From Desulfuromonadales bacterium (GTDB lineage Bacteria; Desulfobacterota; Desulfuromonadia; Desulfuromonadales; UBA2294), in the NCBI GenBank assembly GCA_014859615.1, contig JACUTX010000107.1:1-8273 (forward strand): a stretch of DNA of 8,273 nt, read 5' to 3'. Shown here piece by piece: positions 1-6,914 of the stretch (its first letter is position 1; the number at the start of each line of letters is the position of its first letter). The notes under the pieces were generated by a model. That model worked only from the letters and a program-made list of their open reading frames with translations, was not told where the DNA came from and did not search any database. The position numbers and the translations under genes were made by a program.

Positions 1-969
1 ATGAAAAGAGATATGGATCAGATAGAAAAAAAGCTTCCCGGTCGCAAGGCGATCATTAATGTTATCGATACCCTTCTTCAGGACCACCTGCAGGGGAAAT
101 CCCGCGCTTTGCGTCTGGCGATGACCGCTCTGTTGTCCGGTGGCCATCTGTTGATCGAAGATATTCCCGGTCTCGGCAAGACGACTCTGGCTATCGCTCT
201 GGCCAACGCCCTCGGCCTGTCGTTCGGGCGGGTGCAGTGCACCAGTGATCTGCTGCCGTCTGATATTACCGGGATGTCGGTCTTTAATCGGGACGAGAAC
301 AGCTTTCGCTTTATTGAAGGGCCGATTTTTAACAATATCGTCCTGATCGACGAGATCAACCGGGCGATGCCGAAAACGCAGAGTGCGCTTCTTGAGGCGA
401 TGGAAGAACGGCGGGTGACGGTCGAAGGGAAGACCTGGCCGTTGCCGAACCCTTTTCTGGTTATGGCAACCCAGAATCCGGCGGAGCAGGTCGGAACCTA
501 TCTTCTCCCCGAATCGCAGATGGACCGGTTTCTGATCACTACCGATATCGGCTATCCGCCGGAGGCGATGGAAAAGGCGATTATCCGCGCTGGAAGTATC
601 CGCGAAGATATCCGTCGTATTGAGCCGATGGTGACCGAAGCCGATATTCTCAAAGCGCAGGCGACGGTGCACGCCGGTATTTATCTTGGCGATAAGGTGG
701 TCGATTATATCTACCGCCTGGCGGCGGCGAGTCGCGAGCACCGGTTTATTCTGGCCGGGATCTCGACCCGTGGCAGTCTGAGTCTGGCCGAGGCAGCCAA
801 GGCGACCGCCTTTCTGGCTGGGCGCGATTATGTTGCACCGGAAGATGTGCAGGCGGTGGTTTTGCCAGCGGCGGCGCATCGGCTGATTCTGCGCGCTGAA
901 CAGGAGACAATCGACAAGAGAGAGGTGCTGCAATCAGTAATGGAAAGCGTCGCCGTACCATTGGCCTGA
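1..969 (+). CDS. MoxR-family AAA+ ATPase
   Basis: 322-residue AAA+ ATPase of the MoxR family, cytoplasmic, probably acting as an ATP-driven chaperone that matures or activates a partner encoded beside it. Visible motifs in order: Walker A around residues 52-61 (IEDIPGLGKT, K60 and T61), Walker B 113-118 (IVLIDE, D117 and E118), sensor 1 ATQNP at 156-160, the LPESQMDRF segment at 169-177 with the likely arginine finger R176, and a sensor-2-like GISTRG at 253-258 (R257; many relatives have GASPRA). The length is normal for the family. The first base of the window is its ATG, so the upstream promoter and ribosome site are not visible, and an earlier start cannot be excluded; a second ATG lies at codon 5. 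Its 3' end overlaps the DUF58 gene, and the order MoxR, DUF58, transglutaminase-like protein is a classic arrangement. The family assignment is firm. The client protein is not known. Confidence 0.95.
   Translation: MKRDMDQIEKKLPGRKAIINVIDTLLQDHLQGKSRALRLAMTALLSGGHLLIEDIPGLGKTTLAIALANALGLSFGRVQCTSDLLPSDITGMSVFNRDENSFRFIEGPIFNNIVLIDEINRAMPKTQSALLEAMEERRVTVEGKTWPLPNPFLVMATQNPAEQVGTYLLPESQMDRFLITTDIGYPPEAMEKAIIRAGSIREDIRRIEPMVTEADILKAQATVHAGIYLGDKVVDYIYRLAAASREHRFILAGISTRGSLSLAEAAKATAFLAGRDYVAPEDVQAVVLPAAAHRLILRAEQETIDKREVLQSVMESVAVPLA
919..925 (+). promoter_or_regulatory. Shine-Dalgarno for the DUF58 gene
   Basis: AGAGAGG lies inside the moxR coding sequence. It sits 7 nt upstream of an in-frame ATC at 933 and is the only strong ribosome-binding match near the start of the DUF58 reading frame. 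It is therefore the main argument for the unusual start codon. Confidence 0.6.
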
Positions 970-1841
970 AGCTGACCCGATCGGGGGGGCTCTATATCGG
1001 GATCACCCTGCTGCTCGGATTTGCCGCAGTCAATACCGGAAACAATCTGATCTATCTGATGGATGCCTCTCTGCTCGGCTTTATGGCGGTCTCCGGTCTG
1101 ATCGGGCGGTATAATCTTGCCGGTCTCGATCTTGAGGTGGTGATGCCGGACGAGCTGTTTGCCTCGGTTGAGACACTGGCCAGTGTCAGGCTGTACAATC
1201 GAAAAAAATTCCCGACTTTTCTGCTGACCGTCGAAATCGGCGACTCTTCGGTCCTCTTCCCTCTGCTCCCCGGTCGTCAGTCTGCCCGCAAACCGCTTTC
1301 TTTGATTCTGCGCCATCGCGGGTGTCACCCTCTGCCACCTGGGATGTTTCGTTCCTGCTTTCCGGTCAACTTCTTTGTGCGCAGTTTCTCCGCTCCCGAT
1401 GCGGGTGAGTCGATTGTCTTTCCGACACCGCGCCCCTGTCGCGAATGGAGCTTGGATAATCAGGGGGTGCAAAACGGGCGGCAGGCCGCTTCACGCCGGG
1501 GGGGAGATGGTGATATTGAGCGGATTGCCGATTACAGCGGACATGAACCGCTGAAGATGATTCACTGGAAGCTTTCGGCCCGCCAGGGAGATCTGCTGGT
1601 CAAGGAGTTGGCCGACAGCGCCGGCGAACCGCTGCTTATCGATCCTGGTAAATTGCCGGGGCGGGATATTGAAGAGCGGCTTAGCTGTGCAACCTGGCTG
1701 ATCGGAGAGTCTCTGCGCAACAATCGGCCGGTCGGCCTGCAGCTGGCCGATAAGTTGATCCCCCCTGCGACCGGGCGTCGTCACCGCCTGCAGCTGTTAA
1801 CGGAGCTTGCACTCTATGGTTCAGATCCGGCAGAAACTTAA
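933..1841 (+). CDS. DUF58 membrane protein, apparent ATC start
   Basis: DUF58-family protein of about 302 residues with this start. The frame is open from 900, after a stop at 897-899. No ATG, GTG or TTG occurs in it before the ATG at 1059, which would delete the first hydrophobic segment and most of the NTGNN motif region. From ATC 933 the protein begins MSNGKRRRTIG, then a hydrophobic stretch at residues 20-33, the family-typical AAVNTGNNLIYL (31-42), and a second hydrophobic stretch to about residue 55. The DUF58 hallmark IHWKLSAR is at 210-217, followed by a VKE motif. The protein is probably anchored in the inner membrane with a soluble domain facing the cytoplasm, and it works with the MoxR ATPase; the molecular role of DUF58 is not established. 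The gene overlaps moxR by 37 nt and the next gene by 26 nt, which suggests translational coupling. The family is certain. The start is inferred, and a sequencing error in a true ATG is the main alternative. Confidence 0.85.
   Translation: MSNGKRRRTIGLKLTRSGGLYIGITLLLGFAAVNTGNNLIYLMDASLLGFMAVSGLIGRYNLAGLDLEVVMPDELFASVETLASVRLYNRKKFPTFLLTVEIGDSSVLFPLLPGRQSARKPLSLILRHRGCHPLPPGMFRSCFPVNFFVRSFSAPDAGESIVFPTPRPCREWSLDNQGVQNGRQAASRRGGDGDIERIADYSGHEPLKMIHWKLSARQGDLLVKELADSAGEPLLIDPGKLPGRDIEERLSCATWLIGESLRNNRPVGLQLADKLIPPATGRRHRLQLLTELALYGSDPAET
1801..1805 (+). promoter_or_regulatory. Shine-Dalgarno for the TgpA-like gene
   Basis: CGGAG lies 10 nt before the ATG at 1816, inside the end of the DUF58 gene. 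It supports ATG 1816 over the in-frame TTG at 1807, which would be only 1 nt from this site. Confidence 0.5.
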
Positions 1842-3729
1842 AAACCTTTCGAGCCTGGTCGCTCTGCTCGGGGTGACGCCGATCTATCTCTATCTCGATC
1901 TGCCGACACAGGTCATTATTGTCGCGGCTCTCGCAGTCGGTCTCTGGTCGGATCGCAAAGAGCGCTATCTGCTGTCGTCGTCCGGTGCCACGCTCCTGGC
2001 CTTTGCTCTCTGTATTATCTATCTGCTGCAGATCGATCTTCAGAACCTGGTGCGTCCGGTTTTGAATATGATCGTCCTGCTGCTGGCGGTTCGACTGTTG
2101 ACGGCGAAACAGGGGCGGCACTTTCTGCAGATTTTTATCCTCGCCGGTTTCGCACTGGCCGGATCGACCCTGCTGACCCTGCATCTTTCGTTTTTGCCGC
2201 TGATGATACTGATGGTCGGTGGGTTGATTCATGGTCTGGTTCTTCTCTGTTTCGACGCCAGCGATCCGAAGATGACTCTCAATCTGGCCGGTTATCGGAC
2301 CTTGTTCAAAACAACGCTGCTCCTGCCGGCCGGTTCTCTGCTGTTGGCGATCCTCTTTTTTTTCATCCTCCCCCGCACCCAGTACCCGCTCTGGGATTTT
2401 CTCAACCCTGGCTCACTCGGGGCGGTCGGATTTTCCGAGGAGGTTCGGCCGGGGAGTCTCTCCGATACGGTTACAGATCAGAGTATCGCCTTTCGGGCTG
2501 CAAGCCGCGAGTGGAAACCGGAAGATCTTTACTGGCGGGTGACGGTGCTGAATCGACTCGACGGGAATGTCTGGAAACGGGAGGCGGTTTCAGCGTCCGG
2601 AATCTCGCAACCGAAGGGGGGGAGTGATGCGGAGTTGACCATCTTTCCGGTGGCCGGGGAGAGAAAATTTCTGGTGACCCTCGATGTGCCGTACAGACTC
2701 TCCGGGCTTCGTTTTACGGTGAGTCGGGATAATGTCTTTACCCTGGACCGTCCGACCAAGCGGCTGCGCAGCTATCAGGTTTTTTCGCGGATCGGGGGCG
2801 AGATTGCCGCCGGGCCGGGTCTTGATGAGCAACTCTATCTGGAGCTGCCGGAGGGGATCGCGCCGCAAGCGCGAGCAGCTATTCGAGCCGAGCTGACGAC
2901 GGCAAAGAGTCGATCTGAACGGGTTGCAATCGTAACGGATTTTTTCCGGCGGCAGGAGCTGGTCTATGCGACGCAGGGGTTGCCGACGACGGGGGACCCG
3001 GTCGATACTTTCCTGTTCAGTTCAAAACGGGGGTATTGTGAACATTTTTCTTCCGCTTTTGCCGTCCTGCTGCGCGAAGTCGGGGTGCCAACCCGACTGG
3101 TCGGCGGTTATTTAGGTGGAGATTATAATCCGATCGCCGGATATTACGCGGTCGGAGAGCGGGCGGCGCATGTCTGGGTCGAGTATCTCGATGTGAACAG
3201 TCTCTGGCAACGCTACGATCCGAACCTGCTTGCGATTCGGATGGAGTCCGGGCTGCTGGCAACTCGCGGTCAGCGCCCGCCCGGCTGGCGGCAGTTGATC
3301 GATACGGTCGATTACTTCTGGACGCAGGCTGTTGTCACCCTCGATTTTGAACGTCAGCTTAAAGTCGCCTCAGCTCTGTGGCGGCAGTGGCAAGGTGCCG
3401 ACCGTGAGCGTCTGGCCCTGCGTGCGGCAACAGCGGCTGGAGCCGTTTTGCTGTTGCTGATCGGCTGGTTGATCTGGAAGCGAAATCGGCGGCGACGGAC
3501 GCCGCACAATCGGCTGGTCAAAAGATTTTTACAGCGGGTTCGGGCGGTATCGAAAGAGGAGTTGACTCCCGGCGGCGGTCTGATGGAGCTGGCAGAGCGA
3601 TCCGGGAGCCCGGCGGCGCAGGAATTTGCCCGTCTGTACGGGGCGGCGCTCTATCGGGATCGTCATCTGACCGCAGAGGAGCTGGTTACTCTGAAACGGT
3701 TGTTGAAGCAGATTGATCGGCAGCTTTAG
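1816..3729 (+). CDS. TgpA-like transglutaminase-domain membrane protein
   Basis: 637-residue membrane protein of the TgpA type (DUF3488, transglutaminase core, DUF4129-like tail). Residues 1 to about 186 are strongly hydrophobic, with roughly six or seven membrane segments. Residues from about 187 to 535 form a presumably periplasmic region. The transglutaminase-type triad is visible: C408 in GYCEHFSSAF, H452 in AHVWVEY and D468 in RYDPN. A final membrane helix lies at about 540-557, followed by an arginine-rich stop-transfer sequence and a short cytoplasmic tail. The family is thought to act on proteins or peptides in the periplasm; whether this one is a transamidase or a protease is unknown. 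It is the last gene of the MoxR-DUF58 operon and overlaps the DUF58 gene by 26 nt. I chose ATG 1816 because of the upstream CGGAG; a TTG at 1807 would add three residues. Its end overlaps the convergent pcnB by 44 nt. Confidence 0.93.
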   Translation: MVQIRQKLKNLSSLVALLGVTPIYLYLDLPTQVIIVAALAVGLWSDRKERYLLSSSGATLLAFALCIIYLLQIDLQNLVRPVLNMIVLLLAVRLLTAKQGRHFLQIFILAGFALAGSTLLTLHLSFLPLMILMVGGLIHGLVLLCFDASDPKMTLNLAGYRTLFKTTLLLPAGSLLLAILFFFILPRTQYPLWDFLNPGSLGAVGFSEEVRPGSLSDTVTDQSIAFRAASREWKPEDLYWRVTVLNRLDGNVWKREAVSASGISQPKGGSDAELTIFPVAGERKFLVTLDVPYRLSGLRFTVSRDNVFTLDRPTKRLRSYQVFSRIGGEIAAGPGLDEQLYLELPEGIAPQARAAIRAELTTAKSRSERVAIVTDFFRRQELVYATQGLPTTGDPVDTFLFSSKRGYCEHFSSAFAVLLREVGVPTRLVGGYLGGDYNPIAGYYAVGERAAHVWVEYLDVNSLWQRYDPNLLAIRMESGLLATRGQRPPGWRQLIDTVDYFWTQAVVTLDFERQLKVASALWRQWQGADRERLALRAATAAGAVLLLLIGWLIWKRNRRRRTPHNRLVKRFLQRVRAVSKEELTPGGGLMELAERSGSPAAQEFARLYGAALYRDRHLTAEELVTLKRLLKQIDRQL

Positions 3730-5002
3730 CCGGACGTTTTTTGCGTCGCCGGGGCCGGCGTTTTTTTTCTCCGGATTTGACCGGGGTGTGCGACACGCTC
3801 TGCGGTTTGCCGGACTGTTCAAGCGCCTCTTTCCAATCGGCGGCTGTTGCCGGATCGCCCTTGCCGGTCCGGCACCAGAGTTCGTACAGCTCCAGCGCCT
3901 GGGCAGTTGCCGGATGGCGCAGAAAACGACGCTCACCTTTGCGGCCGCGTCCCATCTGAAAGCGCCGGAAGGCGAGAAACATTTCGCGTGCCTGATGCTG
4001 GATGCCGTGAGAAACCTGAAAATGTCTGGTGTGGGGAGCCAGGGCGGTATTGGCCAGGTGCATGACTGCGGTGAAATCGAGCTCATCTGTTGCGGCGAGG
4101 AGGCGGCGGAAGTTTTCGAGATAGAGGGCTGCGATCACAAATCCTTCGTTGACCGGGATCCCGGCAAGAGTTCTGGCGTCGATCTGGTCGATGAGTCTGT
4201 AGCACCCCTCTTCAGGGAGAAAAGCAGGGAGAAGATGCGTCAGGATGCCGGTTTCACCCGCCTGGCGCAATACTTTTGCAGCGACTTTGTGCCGGAACAG
4301 CTCCATCATCTCTTCACGCAGGCGGGCCGGAGAGGCGGTGGCGAGCAGATGTGCCCGGGCCGGGATCGCCTCCAGCGTCTCACGGTCGATGGTGAAATTG
4401 AGTCGGGCCGCAAACTCCAGCGCCCGCAGCATCCGTACCGGATCTTCTTCAAACCGGACCAGCGGATCGCCGATCATGCGGATCCGTTTTTCGCTCAGAT
4501 CGCGCAGACCCCCGACATAATCGATGATCGAAAAATCTTCGATATTGTAAAACAGGGCATTGATGGTAAAGTCGCGCCGAAAAGCATCTTCACGCGGGGT
4601 TCCAAACATATTTTCGGCCGTAAACTGCGGGCTTTCCGAATCATCGGGAAAGTCGGACTCATCCGCCTGACGGCGAAATGTGGCAACTTCGATCAGATTG
4701 TCTTGTCCGAAGCGAATATGTGCCAGGCGAAAGCGGCGTCCGACCAGAAAACAGTTGCGAAACAGTTTGCGCACCTGATTCGGAGTAGCATCGGTGCCGA
4801 CATCAAAATCTTTCGGTGTCCGGCCCAGAAGCAGATCGCGAATACTTCCGCCGACCAGATAAGCCTTGTAGCCGCTGCGATAAAGACGGTATAAAACCTT
4901 GACGGTCTCTTCGTCGAACTGCTTGCGGGAGATCGGATGTTCGGAGCGGGTGAGGATGACCGGTTCGTCTTTGGTCGGTAGTCGATAGTCCGTATGACTC
5001 AT
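3686..5002 (-). CDS. pcnB: Poly(A) polymerase, PcnB type
   Basis: 438-residue class II nucleotidyltransferase that adds adenylates to RNA 3' ends, marking RNA for decay; cytoplasmic. The catalytic head shows GGSIRD (51-56) and DFDVGT (65-70, with metal-binding D65 and D67). LVGRRFRLAHI at 86-96 fits the published signature that separates bacterial poly(A) polymerases from tRNA CCA-adding enzymes. RRDFTINAL (142-150) and the RFEEDPVRMLRA block (183-194) follow as expected. The C-terminus is very basic (KKRRPRRRKKRP, about residues 413-424), a likely RNA-binding tail. The start is the ATG at 5002, with AAAGGG 11 nt upstream. An in-frame TTG at 5119 would add 39 residues without family character. 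The gene is convergent with tgpA and overlaps it by 44 nt. A CCA- or A-adding tRNA enzyme is the alternative, but the signature argues against it. Confidence 0.9.
   Translation of the reverse strand: MSHTDYRLPTKDEPVILTRSEHPISRKQFDEETVKVLYRLYRSGYKAYLVGGSIRDLLLGRTPKDFDVGTDATPNQVRKLFRNCFLVGRRFRLAHIRFGQDNLIEVATFRRQADESDFPDDSESPQFTAENMFGTPREDAFRRDFTINALFYNIEDFSIIDYVGGLRDLSEKRIRMIGDPLVRFEEDPVRMLRALEFAARLNFTIDRETLEAIPARAHLLATASPARLREEMMELFRHKVAAKVLRQAGETGILTHLLPAFLPEEGCYRLIDQIDARTLAGIPVNEGFVIAALYLENFRRLLAATDELDFTAVMHLANTALAPHTRHFQVSHGIQHQAREMFLAFRRFQMGRGRKGERRFLRHPATAQALELYELWCRTGKGDPATAADWKEALEQSGKPQSVSHTPVKSGEKKRRPRRRKKRPAKAADQSASTTVSE
3747..3768 (+). terminator. Intrinsic terminator of the moxR operon
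   Basis: A hairpin with arms CGCCG (3747-3751) and CGGCG (3756-3760) and a 4-nt loop is followed directly by eight T residues (3761-3768). It begins 17 nt after the tgpA stop and points in the right direction to end the moxR-DUF58-tgpA transcript. It lies inside the 3' coding part of the opposite-strand pcnB, where the T-run becomes lysine codons in the basic tail. The stem is short but GC-only. Confidence 0.65.
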
Positions 5003-5189
5003 ATTAATGAATACCCTTTGGCAAAATCGAAGACAATCTAACAGATGAAAGCGCAAAGGGGAAGAGGGAAGGCGTTGCGCAACCGAAGTTAGGGGATCGT
5101 TGCTCTTTACGGGGTGCAAAAATCAGTGCCTAATGTCGCATTTGTGAAGAGATGCAGCCGAAGTTTTCAATAAAAAACGAGACTATTCT
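5003..5189. promoter_or_regulatory. Divergent intergenic region, pcnB / HD gene
   Basis: This 187-nt region must hold the promoters of both pcnB (minus) and the HD-domain gene (plus). I see no confident -35/-10 pair on either strand. It does contain a perfect 10-bp palindrome GTTGCGCAAC at 5074-5083, and a further GCGCAA at 5051-5056 repeats its right half. This could be a regulator site, but nothing else supports that. Confidence 0.35.
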
Positions 5190-5762
5190 ATGAAAAATCT
5201 GGCAAATTTTCTGTTTGAAGTCGGGATGCTTAAGCGGACCCCGAGAACCGGCTTTCAGTTTCTCGGTTCGGGGAGTGAGTCGGTCGCCGAACATATTTTT
5301 CGGACCGCAATTATCGGTTACACTCTGGCGAAGATCGATGGCGAAGTCGATTCCGGCAAAGTGATGCAGCTCTGTCTGTTTCACGACATCCCCGAAGCGC
5401 GGACTGGCGACCTGAATTACGTCAATAAAAAATATGTTCAGGTCGATGAACGGCGCGCCGTTGATGATCTGGCCAAAACACTCCCGTTCGGCGCTGAATA
5501 TAAGGCGACCATTGATGAGTTTGTGGCGCGCAAAAGTCGTGAATCTGAATTGGCGCATGATGCCGATCAACTGGAGATGATCCTGGCTCTGAAAGAGTAT
5601 CGGGATCTGGGGAATCGCAACGCTGATGACTGGTATCCGTTTGCCGTGAAAAGGTTAAAGAGCGCGGCGGCCATTGAGCTGGCCGAAGCGATATGGACCA
5701 CGGATTCGTCGCGCTGGTGGTTTGATGATGACACGGATTGGTGGGTGCGCGGGAAGAAGTAG
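5190..5762 (+). CDS. HD-domain phosphohydrolase, HDDC2/YfbR-like
   Basis: 190-residue HD-domain protein resembling the HDDC2/YfbR group, whose characterised members are metal-dependent 5'-deoxynucleotidases acting on deoxynucleoside monophosphates; probably cytoplasmic. The metal ligands are visible: H35 in ESVAEHIFR, H65 and D66 in LFHDIPEARTGD, and D124 in HDADQLEMIL. An N-terminal LKRTPRTGF (residues 14-22) matches the conserved LKR.PRTG segment of HDDC2-type proteins. E69 and D74 lie in the expected acidic cluster. The length fits the family. The ATG at 5190 is the only sensible start, and its ribosome site (CGAG around 5178-5181) is weak. It stands alone on the plus strand, diverging from pcnB and ending 4 nt from the convergent CapA-like gene. 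The substrate cannot be read from sequence, so the nucleotidase role is by family analogy. Confidence 0.85.
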   Translation: MKNLANFLFEVGMLKRTPRTGFQFLGSGSESVAEHIFRTAIIGYTLAKIDGEVDSGKVMQLCLFHDIPEARTGDLNYVNKKYVQVDERRAVDDLAKTLPFGAEYKATIDEFVARKSRESELAHDADQLEMILALKEYRDLGNRNADDWYPFAVKRLKSAAAIELAEAIWTTDSSRWWFDDDTDWWVRGKK

Positions 5763-5766
5763 CGAA

Positions 5767-6825
5767 TCAGTTGTCAGCTGCGGCGAACTTCGGCGCAGCT
5801 CCCGTCAGCGGCCAGAAACCGTCCTCCCTCTTTTTGCCCATATCGACTCCGAGCGGGGTGCAGAGTCCGGCAAAATTTATGGCAAACTCTGCGTCTTTTG
5901 CCAGCGGTTGTGGCTGAAACAGAATATCGTAGTTGGCGACATTAAGGGGGAGAATTTCAGCCGTCTTGATCCCGCCATCGGCGAGGGTGATGCGGGCCAG
6001 ACCTCCGGTTTTGGCGTTGCGGCTGAAGGAACCGAAGGCAAAATTGCCGAGGCTGTAGTAGATTACCCCGCCGTTGTAAAATTCGACCCCCTGTAAAACG
6101 TGCGGATGGTGACCGATGACAACCTGGGCACCGTTGTCGATGGCCAGTCGCGCCAGCCGCTGTTGATACTCTTTCGGCTCGGTCATCAGTTCGGCACCCC
6201 AGTGGAATGAGACGACGACATAATCGACAAACGTGCGCAAGCGCTGGACGTCGTCACGGACAAAATCAGGGTAACCCGGGGCGGTACCGGGGCGGTCCGA
6301 CCTGGCGTAGAAATCTTTCGGCAGGGTGTTCGAGTAGGCAAGGAAACCGACCGAACCGCCTTCGGTCGCGATTGCCGTCGGTCTCCTCGCCTGTTTGAGG
6401 TCTTTGCCGGCGCCGGTGTAACGCAGTCCGTACGGACGCAAGGCGGCGATGGTATCGGTAACCCCGGTCGGGCCAAAGTCGCCGATATGATTATTGGCCA
6501 GCGTCAGAACCGTCAGTCCGGTCCGCTGCAGGGCGGCGGCCGCTGCCGGGTCGACCTTGAAGGTAAATCTTTTGTCAGCGACCGGTTCAGACTGGCGGGT
6601 GAGCGGTGCCTCAAGATTCGCCATGGCGATATCAGCCGAATGCAGGATGTCGGAGATTCCGAGGAACGGGTAGTCGAAGCCATGACGCTGAACAGTCGCA
6701 GCGGCGCTGCCGCCAAGGAGCAGATCGCCGGCGGCAATCAGGGTGATGGAACCTGATTCCGCGGCAACCGGCAGGGCGATGAAAAGAGATAGCAAGCCAA
6801 AGGCATACTGTTTCAGGGAGCGCAT
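5767..6825 (-). CDS. CapA-family (PGA_cap) secreted metallophosphatase-like protein
   Basis: 352-residue protein of the CapA/PGA_cap family, a calcineurin-like metallophosphoesterase fold. It opens with a signal peptide: MRSLKQ, a hydrophobic core at about 8-20, and a likely cleavage site near VAAES. Conserved blocks follow in order: AGDLLLG (32-38), NLEAPLT (70-76), LANNHIGDFG (109-118), SFHWG (206-210), GHHPHVLQG (238-246) and YYSLGNFAFG (256-265). The Asp, Asn and His residues in these blocks are the expected metal ligands. Members are named after poly-gamma-glutamate capsule synthesis, but no capB, capC or other capsule genes are nearby, so the real substrate is unknown. I chose ATG 6825 because it places the signal peptide correctly; a TTG at 6909 would add 28 residues before it and reach past the serS promoter. 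The gene is convergent with the HD gene (4-nt gap) and divergent from serS. Confidence 0.9.
   Translation of the reverse strand: MRSLKQYAFGLLSLFIALPVAAESGSITLIAAGDLLLGGSAAATVQRHGFDYPFLGISDILHSADIAMANLEAPLTRQSEPVADKRFTFKVDPAAAAALQRTGLTVLTLANNHIGDFGPTGVTDTIAALRPYGLRYTGAGKDLKQARRPTAIATEGGSVGFLAYSNTLPKDFYARSDRPGTAPGYPDFVRDDVQRLRTFVDYVVVSFHWGAELMTEPKEYQQRLARLAIDNGAQVVIGHHPHVLQGVEFYNGGVIYYSLGNFAFGSFSRNAKTGGLARITLADGGIKTAEILPLNVANYDILFQPQPLAKDAEFAINFAGLCTPLGVDMGKKREDGFWPLTGAAPKFAAADN
5776..5800. repeat. 25-nt near-perfect palindrome at convergent gene ends
   Basis: The left arm AGCTGCG (5776-5782) and right arm CGCAGCT (5794-5800) pair exactly. After one G-G mismatch an inner CGAA/TTCG pairs around a central C. 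It starts 13 nt after the HD gene stop and lies within the last codons of the CapA-like gene. There is no T-run, so it is not a canonical intrinsic terminator. It could act as a 3'-end stabilising hairpin or a factor-dependent end for the HD gene transcript. Confidence 0.45.
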
Positions 6826-6859
6826 GTTCGGTAAATAACTCTTCTTCTGTGCTAAGATA

Positions 6860-6889
6860 TTGACGCTGGAGAACAACGGTGCTAATAAT
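6860..6889 (+). promoter_or_regulatory. Sigma70-type promoter for serS
   Basis: A -35 box TTGACG (6860-6865) and a -10 box AATAAT (6884-6889), each matching the consensus at five of six positions, are separated by 18 nt. The predicted start of transcription near 6896 leaves a leader of about 30 nt before the serS ATG, with AAGGA at 6913-6917 placed 8 nt from the start codon. Confidence 0.65.
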
Positions 6890-6914
6890 ATCGACCTTCT
6901 TTGTGCCAAGACAA
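6885..6914 (-). promoter_or_regulatory. Possible promoter for the CapA-like gene
   Basis: On the minus strand TTGTCT (6909-6914) and TATTAT (6885-6890) form a -35/-10 pair with an 18-nt spacer, matching four and five of six consensus positions. The -10 box overlaps that of the serS promoter. Weaker than the serS promoter. Confidence 0.35.

Noticed and set aside
828..1472. Minus-strand open frame of 214 codons under moxR and DUF58
   Set aside because: Antisense to two certain genes, low-complexity Gln/Arg-rich translation, and no family features.
3713..4894. Long plus-strand open frame (393 codons) antisense to pcnB
   Set aside because: It lies almost wholly within the well-supported pcnB coding region, its translation resembles no protein family I recognise, and it looks like the frame shadow of a GC-rich gene.
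5003..5119. N-terminal extension of PcnB from a TTG at 5119
   Set aside because: The extra 39 residues have no family character, there is no ribosome site before the TTG, and ATG 5002 has one upstream.
5674..6096. Plus-strand frame of 140 codons overlapping the HD gene end and the CapA-like gene
   Set aside because: Out of frame with the HD gene and antisense to the CapA-like gene, with no recognisable features or ribosome site.
5767..6825. Poly-gamma-glutamate capsule locus
   Set aside because: Only a CapA-family protein is present; no capB or capC homologue is visible, so a capsule role is not supported.
6826..6909. N-terminal extension of the CapA-like protein from a TTG at 6909
   Set aside because: It would bury the signal peptide behind 28 residues and overlap the promoter region; ATG 6825 is better.
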